Shown in pieces: positions 25,301 through 40,919 of a stretch of 64,000 nucleotides of DNA. A program made the position numbers and the translations under genes. Each line of letters starts with the position of its first letter. Within the stretch, counting starts at the first letter, position 1. The DNA lies in the NCBI GenBank assembly GCA_025642075.2, contig JAODUO010000548.1:173501-237500 (forward strand). The letters are read 5' to 3'. Below the pieces are notes generated by a model that saw only the letters and a program-made list of their open reading frames with translations, was not told the origin of the DNA and did no database searches. Source of the DNA: Ridgeia piscesae. Its lineage: Eukaryota > Annelida > Polychaeta > Sabellida > Siboglinidae.

Positions 25301-27536
25301 AACATACATTGTTCCTTCCCATATCTACCACTAGTTACTGCAGAATATACACTGCAACACAATTATTTGGCATTCCGACCATAATTTTCATATTTCAACC
25401 GATCAGATCAACGGTATATTATATCTTAATTACTTAATTTATTACACTGGTAAATGATGTATTTTGAGTTGATTCTGGTTTATAATTATGCCATTTATTG
25501 TATTTGATGTTTTGATATATGTCAGGTAAAGGCTGCAGCAGTGTCATGCAGGGCTGGGGTCAATTCAAAAAGAATTGGAATTGATCAATTCAATTCCAGT
25601 TCAATTCCAGAATTGGAGTGGGAATTGGAATTGAAAGATTTTGAACAAAATGAATTGAATTGGAACTGAAAGATTTTGAATTGAAAGATTTTGAATTGAA
25701 TTGGAATTGAAAGTTTTTTTATTGGAATTGAATAAAAAGGAATTGAGCATCTGGAATTGTTGTGATGCTGCGAAGGATATTTTACAGACAGTTGGGAGTA
25801 TTGCTGTGCAGGCAATGGTGTTTAATGACCAAGAAAAGTTGGACAATGAAGCTGCTGGTCAAACATTACTCAGCAATTAATCAGTGGATGAAACTGATGC
25901 ATGGGAAGTCAATTAGGCTTGTCCCACTACCTAGTGTGAATGAGTGCTGGTAGGGACAGCTTCAAAGAACCAATGAAATTGTCCAGATAACAATAGCACT
26001 TTCCCAGTATCACATGCTAAGCAAATACTCATGAGGATTATTAGGACTACCCAGGTGCCAGGAGTGAAGCCAGGATATCTCCAAACAGTCAAAAGTGTAA
26101 CCAGTTAAAATACAAAGATTACCAGTGTAAACATAAGCCCAGTGAAGACTGACAACACTTGTAGATGATAATAACCAGAATATGACAATCATATAAATGT
26201 TATAAAAAATATATAATTATATTTTACCCAGCCAATACTACCCAGTAATCACTCGGTGGTTCCTAGCTATTCAATCCTTTGTAACACCTTGCCTGTATTG
26301 GTGTTTAAACACTGGTTGATGCATTGACATATTTTGAGTTCATTGTTTATCTTATTTCTGTATGTTTCATTACGCTACGTGTCAGTGAGTAAAAAGTCGA
26401 AACAATTTTAATGTGCTGATCTATGTTTCAACAAAATTAATTAAGTAGGTGATGCTGGAACGAGAACAGACTCAGTAGAAGCCAGACATTCCAATTATGC
26501 AGTGAAACCAGTGATGCCTGGATTAAAATGCAATGCAATGAAATGTCACTGAATAAATTCTTTTGATTTTGGTGATTATGTAAATACATAAATAAATAAC
26601 ATGCTGTATCACCCCCCTGTATTAATCGTATAATTTTATGGTTAATTTTTGTTATGTGAATTGGAGCGAAATTGGAATTGAACAATTATAGACTGAATCA
26701 GAATTGAAAGAAATTGACTTGGAATTGAAAAAAAAATTATTGAAAGAAATGGAATTGGAATAGAAAACATTTAATTGAAAGAAACTGAACTGGAATTGAC
26801 TAAAAGGAATTGCAATGAATTGGAATTGAAAGAATGGAATTGACCCCAGCCCTGATGTCTTGTTAACTAATGACTTGCATATAAGTTTTTTAAACTTCTA
26901 CATCACCTCAGGCTTATTATCATTCCAACAATGCCAATGGCAAAAATCCCCGCAATGAGTCAGTCATACTTTTTAAACAGAAATCAGAGTATTAAAAGGA
27001 CTTTTTGTCAGTGACACAAACACAATTTACGACGTTATTTTTTTATTTAATAAAAAATATTGAAGTTCTATAATTGTGACAGTGTGACTATGACTCTATC
27101 ATCTATGGACGGTACTACTAGAAAGATTGGCCAAATGTGATTCAAACCGTGGTCTTAACATGAACTCGAATGTGCAGGCCTCGTGAAACACATCCAGGCA
27201 TGTTTATAACTATTGTGCTACCGTGACTGAACACTGTTTATAACTATTGTGCTACCGTGACTGAACACGAGTACTCCAGAGTTCAGTAATCAGGACCGTT
27301 TCCTTTGGCGTTGACACTGTCACTGACGGGTCGGTCATGTGCCATTTGGGGCAGTAAACAAAATGCAGTAAATGCAGTCTCAGGTGGCAAGTGCATCAAC
27401 ACGTCTCATACAATCATGACTTTGCTACTTACCTTATGTTGTCGGGGTGGTATATATAGGTATCATCGTGGAATGAGACGTCGCTGGTTGTGTAGTGGAG
27501 GAAATCATTTCCGAAGTACCAAGTGTCGGCCGCCAT
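22369..27536 (-). CDS. complete five-exon gene, 328-residue protein of unknown family
   Basis: On the minus strand, exons are 27433-27536 (ATG), 25036-25096, 23979-24246, 23166-23464 and 22369-22623 (stop). All four introns are GT..AG and phases 2, 0, 1, 0 join without conflict. The protein starts Met-Ala-Ala-Asp-Thr-Trp-Tyr-Phe. A compact alpha/beta-looking core follows at residues 56-240, with hydrophobic strands (Val-Ile-Leu-Val-Ala-Val; Val-Met-Ile-Ile-Tyr-Val). A strongly basic patch at about 272-288 (Lys-Lys-Lys-Arg-Arg-Arg...) looks like a nuclear localisation signal, and the tail is acidic and ends Met-Gly-Phe-Asp. There is no signal peptide or membrane segment, so a nuclear or cytosolic protein is likely. 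I cannot assign a function. Confidence 0.8.
23870..23940. repeat. CATG/CACG/CACA simple repeat
   Basis: A tract of tetranucleotide variants just inside the intron next to the donor at 23973-23978 of the minus-strand gene. Confidence 0.9.
25549..26854. mobile_element. hAT-like DNA transposon, non-autonomous or decayed
   Basis: The ends are an exact 18-bp inverted repeat, CAGGGCTGGGGTCAATTC at 25549-25566 and its complement at 26837-26854. The CAGGG start is typical of hAT elements. The flanks GTGTCATG (25541-25548) and ATGTCTTG (26855-26862) match at 6 of 8 positions, as expected for an aged 8-bp target-site duplication. Both subterminal zones are packed with GGAATTGAA motifs. The middle has only short ORFs, so no active transposase. 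It sits in intron 1 of the minus-strand gene. Confidence 0.8.
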
Positions 27537-27971
27537 TCGACAGACGTCTGGTTTGTTGTTTACCGGCCGTTCATCTGTCCACGAGAGAGCGCCACTCTCT
27601 TGATCTCAGTCGGTTAGTTTCCTCGGGCCGTCTTCCGGGGTGAGGCGCTACCGTGATATGTAGGGCCTGATCGCCTGTTCATTCCTCTGTTAGTGCACTG
27701 CATCGTTGCATGTATCTGGTCACTATGAGTCATTGCCACAGGGTGTTACGTATGTAAAAATCAAATACAGACCCCAGTCATTCCGCCCGAAAAACATTGA
27801 GACTGGAACGAACTGTCTGATACAGCTGTGACTGCCAGAAACACAAACAAGGCAAGGGTCCACAAGTCTAGACCCTCCATAGGTAGCTTAGGTTGGAACA
27901 GTGATCCTTTTTAATAATTTAGTTATTTATTTATTAATTTATTGGGTGTTTTAAAACGATTGTTGTCATTT

Positions 27972-28157
<186 letters not shown>

Positions 28158-28299
28158 CATGTTTTTTATTCTTCTTATATACTGAATCTCTGTTGATCTG
28201 ACTCTTAATTAAAAATGACTCATATACCTCCTATGTAGTTGTGGTGATTGCCGCCAAATGGATGAAGGTCCCTATATTAGTTTGACGTACACGTGTTTT

Positions 28300-28515
28300 G
28301 ACAGACAGCCACGACACACGGCGGCAGGAGCTATAACCCGTTGGCACGGAAGTGACGTCACTGTCACGACGCCATTTCTGCCCATGCCTACCATACAGCA
28401 GTATATAGGGGCTGATCACGAAATATCTTTCTGGATTAACCCGGAATACTACTGTAGATTGAAGCGGACGAAAGTGGAAATTATCAGCGGCAACTGAAAC
28501 GACAAATAGGCCTAT
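28300..28515 (+). promoter_or_regulatory. possible promoter / non-coding first exon
   Basis: A CpG-richer patch has CGGAAGTGACGTCACTG at 28347-28363, an ETS-like GGAAG fused to a CRE palindrome, an arrangement common in housekeeping promoters. A donor-like GCGGTAAGTTG follows at about 28527. I find no coding exon that pairs with it, so this is tentative. Confidence 0.25.
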
Positions 28516-29037
28516 TCGATGTGGACGCGGTAAGTTGACGTTATTCAAGTTTCCAGTGTCTATACCACGATATTTATCGGCAAAACATAGCCTACCTTGC
28601 TCTTGGTTAGCATATCATCGTAGTTAATATTATTTTATTGTAACAATCATATTAATCATTAGCAGCGGTCCATCTGGTCTCGAGAAATGCATAGCTCAGA
28701 TGCCCAGTTGAATTGTGGTAGGAGTAAAATATTAAACCAACGATATATAAGTAATGTACGAGGCCAAGGCGGAGTTGTGCTTTAACTCCTTGTCCCGTGT
28801 GATATAACGTTGAACCACTCGTTCTGTTCATTCTCTCCCCCAACTTCTCCTCAGCTGCTCCCTCTGTTCACCCTTCACAATCCATCGAGATTCCGTTACC
28901 CCATCTCGTTTCCGCCTTTGCTGTCTTCGCTAGTTTGTCTGGATCCATCTTTTCCTCCCTCCGCCCTCCCATCGTCTTCCCATCCGTCCGGTCGTCCTCT
29001 TTCCCTCCATATTTCTTGCTCTCTTCCTCCTCCTCGC

Positions 29038-29045
29038 TCGCTCGC

Positions 29046-29103
<58 letters not shown>

Positions 29104-29347
29104 CTGTCTCTCTCTCTGCTCTCTCTCTGTCTCTCTGTCTCTCTGTCTCTCTGTCTCTCTGTCTCTCTGTCTCTCTGTCTCTCTGTCCCTCTGTCTCTGT
29201 CTCTGTCTCTGTCTCTGTCTCTCTCTGTCTCTCTCTGTCTCTCTCTGTCTCTCTGTCTCTCTGTCTCTCTGTCTCTCTGTCTCTCTGTCTCTCTGTCTCT
29301 CTGTCTCTCTGTCTCTCTGTCTCTCTGTCTCTCTGTCTCTCTGTCTC

Positions 29348-29428
<81 letters not shown>

Positions 29429-29508
29429 GTCTCTCTCTGCTCTCTCTGTCTCTCTGTCTCTCTGTCTCTCTGTCTCTCTGTCTCTCTGTCTCTCTGTCTC
29501 TGTCTCTA

Positions 29509-29564
<56 letters not shown>

Positions 29565-29585
29565 GGTCTCTCTCTCTCTCTCTTT
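29038..29585 (+). repeat. CT / CTGT simple-repeat tract
   Basis: About 550 bp of pyrimidine-only CTCT, CTGTCTCT and CTGT repeats with a GCTC block at its start. A purine/pyrimidine tract like this could form triplex (H-) DNA. The long Ser/Leu ORFs across it are not genes. Confidence 0.97.
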
Positions 29586-29599
29586 CCCTCGACCATTCT

Positions 29600-30515
29600 G
29601 CTCTCTTCCTCCCCCTCTCTCTCATGGAACTTAATTATGTTGTTTTTGTTGAAACTACCTTAATACTAAACTTATAATTACTGGTATTTGGATGTCACAG
29701 CTACCTGGAAGCAAAGTGGTACCTGAAACAAAATCACGCAACTGAACGAAAATCTCTTCTTCATAGTTTTTATACATACATTTGGCATACGTATTTTCTC
29801 TTTTTCCTCATTTCTTCTAGGGTTTTTTGTTGCTTATATTATTATTATGTCTGGTTTGCTTTTCTCTTTCCTTCAACAATTATAACCAACCGTTGTTCAA
29901 TTATCAAGATTGATTGGTCAACGTATTATACAGATACAGTAAATGTATTACTGTTCGTGACTGACCGCACCAGATGACAACACGTCTGGGAGGCAACGTT
30001 CATCGCTGAACACTGTAATGCACACTTCTTTTCGGTCACTGTCACCAATTATGACACAGCCCAATAGTTATCAAACAGTGTTTTTATCACATCATATTAG
30101 AACTTAAATCAAAAGTTACATACTAATTTTCTGAAATGCTTTTACAAGAACTTCACATACTCTTTTACCTTTCAAAACGCATTGCACTTACTCATTTACC
30201 AGTAGTTCTCACTCGGGGAAGGATTCGCCCATACCAATGTTAGTACGCGACAGTTATTCTGCGTAAATTCTCTAATGTATAAATACACAATATGATGGGG
30301 ATACATACACAATCACATATTATATTCCCATTTAATATATCTCCATATATCACGTTATTTGATTTGTTTAGTTAATTAATCAGATACCAGGAGTATGTAA
30401 ATAAATCATATAACCTGCACTAGAGAGTAACATTCCAGAACAACTAAACAGGTCTTATCGTTCGTTTCGGTTTACTCACAATAACTCAAATCAAGCACCC
30501 TCACCGGCGCAATAC
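29600..30515. other. intergenic region, no feature recognised
   Basis: AT-rich unique sequence. I found no exon, repeat array or inverted repeat. Confidence 0.4.
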
Positions 30516-30714
30516 TTAGCCGGGATACGTCCGTTGTTCAAAAGAAACAGACGGAACATATACGACTGTCACCGCTTCAGTTTGACCGTCTTGTTCTTCG
30601 TCGTCGTTCACTTCAAGACGGGAACATCTGTCGCCCTCACGAATGATGCCATCCTCGTAAATGTCTCGAGATTCCCGTACTCGTTCGTGGGAGTCGTCTA
30701 GCCACACATGCATC
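30516..30714 (-). CDS. possible terminal exon, unassigned
   Basis: On the minus strand an acceptor GGCCACAG precedes an open frame of about 65 codons that starts near His-Val-Trp-Leu-Asp-Asp, is rich in Asp/Glu/Arg and ends Arg-Thr-Tyr-Pro-Gly. It could be a last or alternative exon of a gene in the neighbouring membrane-protein cluster. I cannot join it by phase to any exon, so it may also be chance. Confidence 0.25.
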
Positions 30715-31133
30715 CTGTGGCCATCCTGTATTGAGTATTGTGTAGTAGGTGTTTACTTGTCATCAGTCCGTTTTCACAGGAGCATATCTTTGAGTGACCA
30801 ATCTCCATGTTGTCATATAGATGTGCTTTCATTTGTTATGCTCAATTCGGAATCGAAACTGAATAATCTGGTCGGGTTTTCTTAGGTGGTAGTACCTGTC
30901 AGTCAGTGTAAATAGCAAACTGTACAACGTTCATTGGCACTTGGCAGTAACATGCAATATAAATATTGAAATGATTGTTTTTTACATTCTGTCTTATCGT
31001 ATGAACACTCACTCATGTGGTGCCGCCGGCCGCCGCTAACGCCGCTTTCGTCAACGCAACAGTCACGTAAACAAACATTTCCTAGAAAGATAACAACTTC
31101 ATTGTTCTTTTGGTATCTGATCTTTCGATGATG

Positions 31134-31793
31134 TCAAACATTACTGGTACGTAATGCTGGAGTCTGCAGTAACGTAAAATCAAAGTCGTAACTGTCGTCG
31201 CACTCATTGCCATGTTCCTCGATGTCCGCACTAGTCTCCTCTAACCCCGACACACACGTCGATGAAGGTATGGTCTCCAGTTGGATGTCATCTGTCTTCC
31301 TCTCCATGGAGAGCAGCCGCCGTTCTTCGGCATCGCCCCTGTCCGGCGCAGGATGTTCTGGCCACTGGCCGCGAGAAGACGACATTGGCCGTGGCATGGC
31401 CGCCGACTGCTGCAGGTGCGGGGAGGCGTTGAGCTTAGCTACAATCGCCATCTTGCGGTGGCGTCGGTGGCTTCTGGAAGACGTCCTTTGCACGACGCGC
31501 ATAACTTTCAAGTATTCGTTGATCTGCTGGTCTTGCATCAGTTTCCGACGGCTCTTCGCGACGTTAAATACGACAAGAAACGCCGCGACTACGCCATAGA
31601 CGAAGAGGAAAACCAGTATGTAGAGCAGGGCGCCACCGCCGTGAGTGTCCCCCAATATCGCCCGCCCGCTCGTGTTCGCCGCGGCTGGCAGCTGTACCAC
31701 TTCGACAGTGATCGTCTTGTTCGGCGGGAACTGGTGCGTGATGCGGGCTACTTCCCGCTGTAGCGCTCGATCCAGGTTCTCTCTTTGCTGCAT
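31134..31793 (-). CDS. KCNE-like single-pass membrane protein, paralogue A
   Basis: A 219-residue intronless reading frame. I chose the Met at 31793 because the N-terminus then matches the layout of paralogue B; the frame stays open upstream. N-glycosylation sequons at Asn26 and Asn40 precede one membrane segment at about 55-77. A basic juxtamembrane stretch (Lys-Ser-Arg-Arg-Lys) and Asp-Gln-Gln-Ile-Asn-Glu-Tyr-Leu (88-95) follow. This order matches KCNE/minK potassium-channel beta subunits, which carry a Lys-Ser-Lys-Arg...Tyr-Ile motif after the membrane segment. Residues 100-122 (Val-Val-Gln-Arg-Thr-Ser-Ser-Arg-Ser-His) are shared with B. The C-terminus Ser-Asn-Val fits a class I PDZ ligand. 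The likely role is type I plasma-membrane modulation of a voltage-gated channel; the family call is inference. Confidence 0.6.
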   Translation of the reverse strand: MQQRENLDRALQREVARITHQFPPNKTITVEVVQLPAAANTSGRAILGDTHGGGALLYILVFLFVYGVVAAFLVVFNVAKSRRKLMQDQQINEYLKVMRVVQRTSSRSHRRHRKMAIVAKLNASPHLQQSAAMPRPMSSSRGQWPEHPAPDRGDAEERRLLSMERKTDDIQLETIPSSTCVSGLEETSADIEEHGNECDDSYDFDFTLLQTPALRTSNV

Positions 31794-32951
31794 TTTAGTA
31801 CGAACGTACACAAGAGACCTGTAGATGGACGTACACACTACATGTATGTCTTGAAGTATGTAGACTGGGTTAATCACTACACTTCGACAGCCAAATCCTA
31901 ACCACGACCGCATTGCACTTTTCGCTTCACCGTGCAAGCCACAAAGCCACGCGCGTTGACAATCGTATCTCTCGTTGCTTAATTCTTCAGAATGGGTTCC
32001 GCGAAGGCGTTGCTTATGTAAAAATTGATGTATACAAAATAATTGACACAATTGCATAGCTGACACTTAGACAAATTAATGTCATTACAACGGGATAATT
32101 TTAGACAAAGCATAACTGGAGACTGTTTTCGTAGGCCTACAATGTACAACGTCACGGCAAATTTACTATACTAATCCACATAACCATATTTATGATATAT
32201 AAATAAGACTGTGCGTCAGTGCATATTGTACCGTGTGCCGGTCGACCTATGTACCTGCTATTAATCGCATAATTCGTTTATGGTTCATTAGAAGAATTGA
32301 TAACAGACAGGACGTACACATTGACATGTTTATTAAACAAACACGATAACAAATATGACTAAGGGAAATTCGATTAAGGCACAATAACACTTCACTCTAA
32401 CAACGTTTGTAGCTGTATTACCTAAGCATCAAGTGACATTAATCTGCAGGATCAATGATCGTTAATAGCTAGAAATACCTTTATAATGTCTGTATTTGGC
32501 TGAGTTTGTAGTTTTGCTAGATGTAATGAAAAGCAAAAACAAACTAGTTTCTATTCCCTCGGTTCTCGGATATAGTTTCAGTTTAATGCATATTACTATT
32601 AACACTATAACATTTCCATATACAGTCATTTTTCGTTTATCCGGTCTTAAATAATCCGGTTGTTTCGCGATCCACATGGATGTGGGAACAATTTTGATAA
32701 CACATATAATAAGATGTCTCGCTAATCCGTACGTTTCTTTTATCTGACAAAAACGATGGGAACCAAAGTGTGAGGATAACTGAAACATGGCATTAGTATG
32801 ATAAAATAATTAATACCAAGTCACACTAATTCAGATTCATTGCTGCTATGTACACAGTATCGTTTCATTTAACCCATCTGTCTTCTTCTTCTTCTGTTCC
32901 GTTTGCACTCCTGGTAGGAATTGTGTCTGTCTAAACTACGCTTCCATCTAC

Positions 32952-34166
32952 CTACACTACAATCGTCCGATGCGGCCCTTCCAAGTCCTTCCCGTTGACC
33001 GTCTCCAGTTTTTCGACGACCTTCATCTTCTCCTTGAGTCTGCAGGCTTTGTCGTTGGTCGCTCTCAGGCTCGGCACCAGCTTCAGGTAGCGGGCGGTGT
33101 CGCCGTCTCTTTGGCGCGAGTTGCTCTGACTGCGCACGTGAGCTCCGATGAGGAAGACCATGGCGAGGCTGTATATGAGCACGACAGCGACGGCGTACCT
33201 GGTGAGGGCAGACGGGGGCAGACGTGTTAGGTCTGCTGCTGTTGTTGCACCTGACGGCTAACAGGGATTTTATGGGAGTCTCCACAGGATTTTTGTGAAA
33301 TTGTTCGACTCCCGGAATAGGCGCAAATCTCCCTGAACATCACCCCAAGACTCAGATTTCCAAAAGCACCCCTTGTTTAAGATTTACAATCTGATATAAA
33401 CATAGTTTGATATCCACGGACATTTATATTTATCTATAATTACACCTCAGGTGTTAACTTGGCTGTTTTCACCACTTTGGCGGACTTGTTTTTTTTCTGA
33501 CGCCGGTTGGCGTTTCCGGGCAGCATGCGTGTGAAGTGTGGTCATACCTTCTCTCGAATAGTGGACCGATAGTGCCGACCACTTAGGCGTCTTTTATTGT
33601 GAAATGTTAGCTTAACATAATAATTTTAAATAGAATAAAATATATGACATTTTAGGTATATAATATTTATTTATTAGTTTAACATAACAACTTTCAAATA
33701 GGTAAGTTATCATTTTAAACGACATTTGAAATATATAATATTAATTTATTTACTAGCGTAACATAATTATATATATATATATATATATATATCATTTTAT
33801 TGTATAATGTAGGCGCTACGTCACTCAAACATCATTCCTATTTGACATGAAATGTACATTGCATGTTGAACATGGCGAATAAAGCTTTATGATTATTTAT
33901 TATTATTTTCCTAACTTAATTCCGACAGGAAAGAACGGTTGCTTGCAGAGATACCTCGAATCTCACGGATAAAGAATCTAAACGAGTTTGCAGGTAAAGC
34001 TGCAAAGAAATTTGTGAAATTATACAGGAGGCAGTATTGACCTCATTGCTCCGACTGGGTCGTCCTCGCGAGGTGCTATCGTTGACTCGGTGGTCGTTAA
34101 TTGCTCCATCGCATCTATGATAAGTCGACCGACCTGGGTTGCATTGTCCTTGCTCCGGAAAGGGGA
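32952..34166 (-). CDS. KCNE-like single-pass membrane protein, paralogue C (partial model)
   Basis: The exon at 32952-33198 is well supported: acceptor CTCACCAG, then a membrane segment (residues Tyr-Ala-Val-Ala-Val-Val...Phe-Leu-Ile), a juxtamembrane Val-Arg-Ser-Gln, Asp-Thr-Ala-Arg-Tyr-Leu, a Lys-rich helix and the stop, giving 81 residues. A likely upstream exon at 34042-34166 encodes a sequon (Asn-Ala-Thr) and an acidic stretch ending Pro-Val-Gly-Ala-Met. The phases (2 then 1) rebuild an Arg codon, but its donor (GTCAAT) is poor. I did not find the start codon. The layout of sequon, membrane segment and basic tail with Tyr-Leu is the same as in paralogues A and B. Confidence 0.45.
33769..33792. 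repeat. (TA)n microsatellite
   Basis: A short alternating TA tract in the intron of paralogue C. Confidence 0.9.
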
Positions 34167-34304
34167 CTGTAACGACGAATATCGTGACTTTGCGTCAAAC
34201 AGTTTCAAAATTCAGCAGGGTTTACGATTCCATTCGCGTTATTTAATAATTGTTTGATCTGAATCCAAGAAATAAAGTGATTGCAGTTTTGCAGTGCTCA
34301 AAGG

Positions 34305-34306
<2 letters not shown>

Positions 34307-34367
<61 letters not shown>

Positions 34368-34368
34368 G
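34307..34368. repeat. (TA)n microsatellite
   Basis: A pure TA tract upstream of the tentative first exon of paralogue C. Confidence 0.95.
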
Positions 34369-35749
34369 AACGCCTGGATCGACGTATTGGTTATAATTTT
34401 ATTATTGTCCAATGACAAGTCCGCCGATCCAAATAAATACATTGTAACAACAACATCGACAATAATAATAATAATGACAACAACATTTATTATGTATTAG
34501 TTCTTTCTGTGTGATCAACGTGTTTGCGTTACAAATAACGTAATGCGTCAATTAAGCTTTGCTACCGTTGCTCTGTAATGACATCACACTTCTTAATAGC
34601 ACCTTTCATGAACATTTGAGTAGAAACGCAAACGTGTGCCACATAATGAATGTACACTACATTAATGCCATGACCTAATACATTATAAGTAACAGTGACA
34701 TTACTTTTCACTTACCTGCATCGATTCCGACATTTCAGAGCCTCTGGGAACTCTTTAAATGATTGCCTTGTTTTGCATTCTCTCATTTGCAGTATATAAT
34801 ATAATCATAACTTGATTCTTCGATACAAATTCTGCTAGGAACTATTATATTCTTCTTAGTTGTCTGTTAAGATCTTATCTGCTGTCGAACACTTATGTGC
34901 TGGCTGTACGCGACAATACCAACGTGTATAGTTATCCAATCCCGTATGTGTATTGTCTTCGAACTCCTCTACAAGCTTCCAAATGTTTCTGGTTGTTTGG
35001 TCATCGTCAATCTGCCGATATCCGTCGTTGTTCCGGAGAATGGGTAAACGACATCGGCTGACGAGTCTCCTGTGAATATAATATTCTTGGTGGCTGATCC
35101 ACGCTTCTCGTTGGTTCCCGAAGTGCTCGATTGCACTTAACAGTGACACATAGTGAACTACGAAAAACGTTACTTCTGCTGAACAGTTGAGTTAATTCTG
35201 TTGAACACTTGAGTTAATTCACACCTGTCAATCGTTGTCACACATTCGTAATCAGCTTTGTGTGTAAGATAACATCTGGCGATCGCAACAATGGGTGAAG
35301 GTACCGGCATGATAGTCGTCGGCCATTGAACACAGGCATATTGACTGCGTTTCTAGACGAGAATGCATGAATCAAGAAAGCCGGAGCTACCACACTAGTC
35401 ACAGTGTCAATACAACCTGATTGCTCCGGTGGTACTCTTTCAGTTTATGTCAGCACATGCGTGATTTATGTCCAGTGGATTATTTCTTGCCTTTGCCTCT
35501 CAGACAGTTAGATCAGCTGACAGTCACACGGGTGTTTGAGAACATACCAACACCCAACGGACGCACAGAATATGTGTCGTACATTGTTTCTTTGACACAA
35601 TTTGTCGGTTATTTGTTTAATTGGCACAACGTTATAGGTGCATGTACCATATAATATCTTGCCTTGTGTCTAAGGCCAACAGCGGGGCGCAATGGTCGAT
35701 TGCAAAGTTACGTGACGTAAACGTAAATATAAACACAGATAATAAAACC

Positions 35750-35940
35750 TTTGACTCAGTAGTTAGAGTTGTGGATTAGTGGTTACAGCTGTGACTCTGA
35801 AGACATACCTGTGACCCGATGGTTAGAACTGTGACACGTTGTGTTGAACTTTGACTTTAGAGTTGTGACGTGGTTGTTAGAGTTGTGACTCCATGGTTAG
35901 AGCAGTAACCCGGTGGTTCTTGCTGTGACCCGTTGCAAAT
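35750..35940. repeat. degenerate ~28-bp tandem repeat
   Basis: Diverged copies of a unit containing GTGACCCGNTGGTTAGAGC and TGTGAC. Spacing is irregular, so the copy number (about six) is approximate. Confidence 0.6.
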
Positions 35941-35942
35941 AC

Positions 35943-36180
35943 TTACTTATGCATGTTTGCTCGCTGACAGCATAAGCCATCATCGATCAAGGAACGCCAT
36001 AGTTCTTTGTTTATGGCCATCTTCTCCATCTCTCTCCTGGTGTGTCCCATGTCATTTGGTTCGTTTTTGTGTGTGTCTCTTTGCCACGTGTTCCGTGGGC
36101 TTCCTTTTCGCCTCTTCTTTGGGGAGTTCCACGAGGGTGTCTTGTACACTTCAGAAGGTGTATGGCCACTTCAGATAACA
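35943..36180 (-). mobile_element. non-LTR retrotransposon relic (3' end of ORF2)
   Basis: The minus-strand frame reads Lys-Lys-Arg-Arg-Lys-Gly-Ser-Pro-Arg-Asn-Thr-Trp-Gln-Arg-Asp, then Met-Gly-His-Thr, Leu/Met-Glu-Lys-Met-Ala and Trp-Arg-Ser-Leu-Ile. This is the familiar end of many LINE ORF2 proteins (GRPRNTWRR...WRSLV). Only the C-terminal fragment survives. Confidence 0.6.
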
Positions 36181-36549
36181 TTCAGATTCTGCGCAGGCAT
36201 TTGTTGATGAAGGTCTGTATCCGTTTTAGTATCTTCTGCGTCAGTTAGGCCTACACATATAAAACGTTTCAAAGATACCGTAAGTTCGAACATTCTATTG
36301 AGAGCTCGTGCCAGCGATTTAAATGATAAACAATACGGATATATTACGCTCTTCTAGTCCTGCAAATCAGACGAACAAATCCAAGCGTAGCGTCAAAATG
36401 ACATATGTTACTGCAACGTGCCTGTAGTATGTGTTTGTTCAATCAAGATTATACGCTACGTACAATCCTGATTGAAAAAACACATACCGATCGGGCCATC
36501 ACAAAAACACACATGCATTTAGGTTTTAATTTTGGCCCTTCATTAGACA

Positions 36550-40861
<4,312 letters not shown>

Positions 40862-40919
40862 GGCTGATGTCCGGAGTCTGCAGATCGCGTGCGCCACGAC
40901 GGAGCAACCGGCGTCCAAA

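Noticed and set aside
28810..29663. Ser/Leu-rich ORFs of 240-274 codons
   Set aside because: They lie in a CT/CTGT simple repeat.
34856..35149. Minus-strand 97-codon ORF as another cluster member
   Set aside because: No membrane segment, no phase-compatible partner and no recognised motif.
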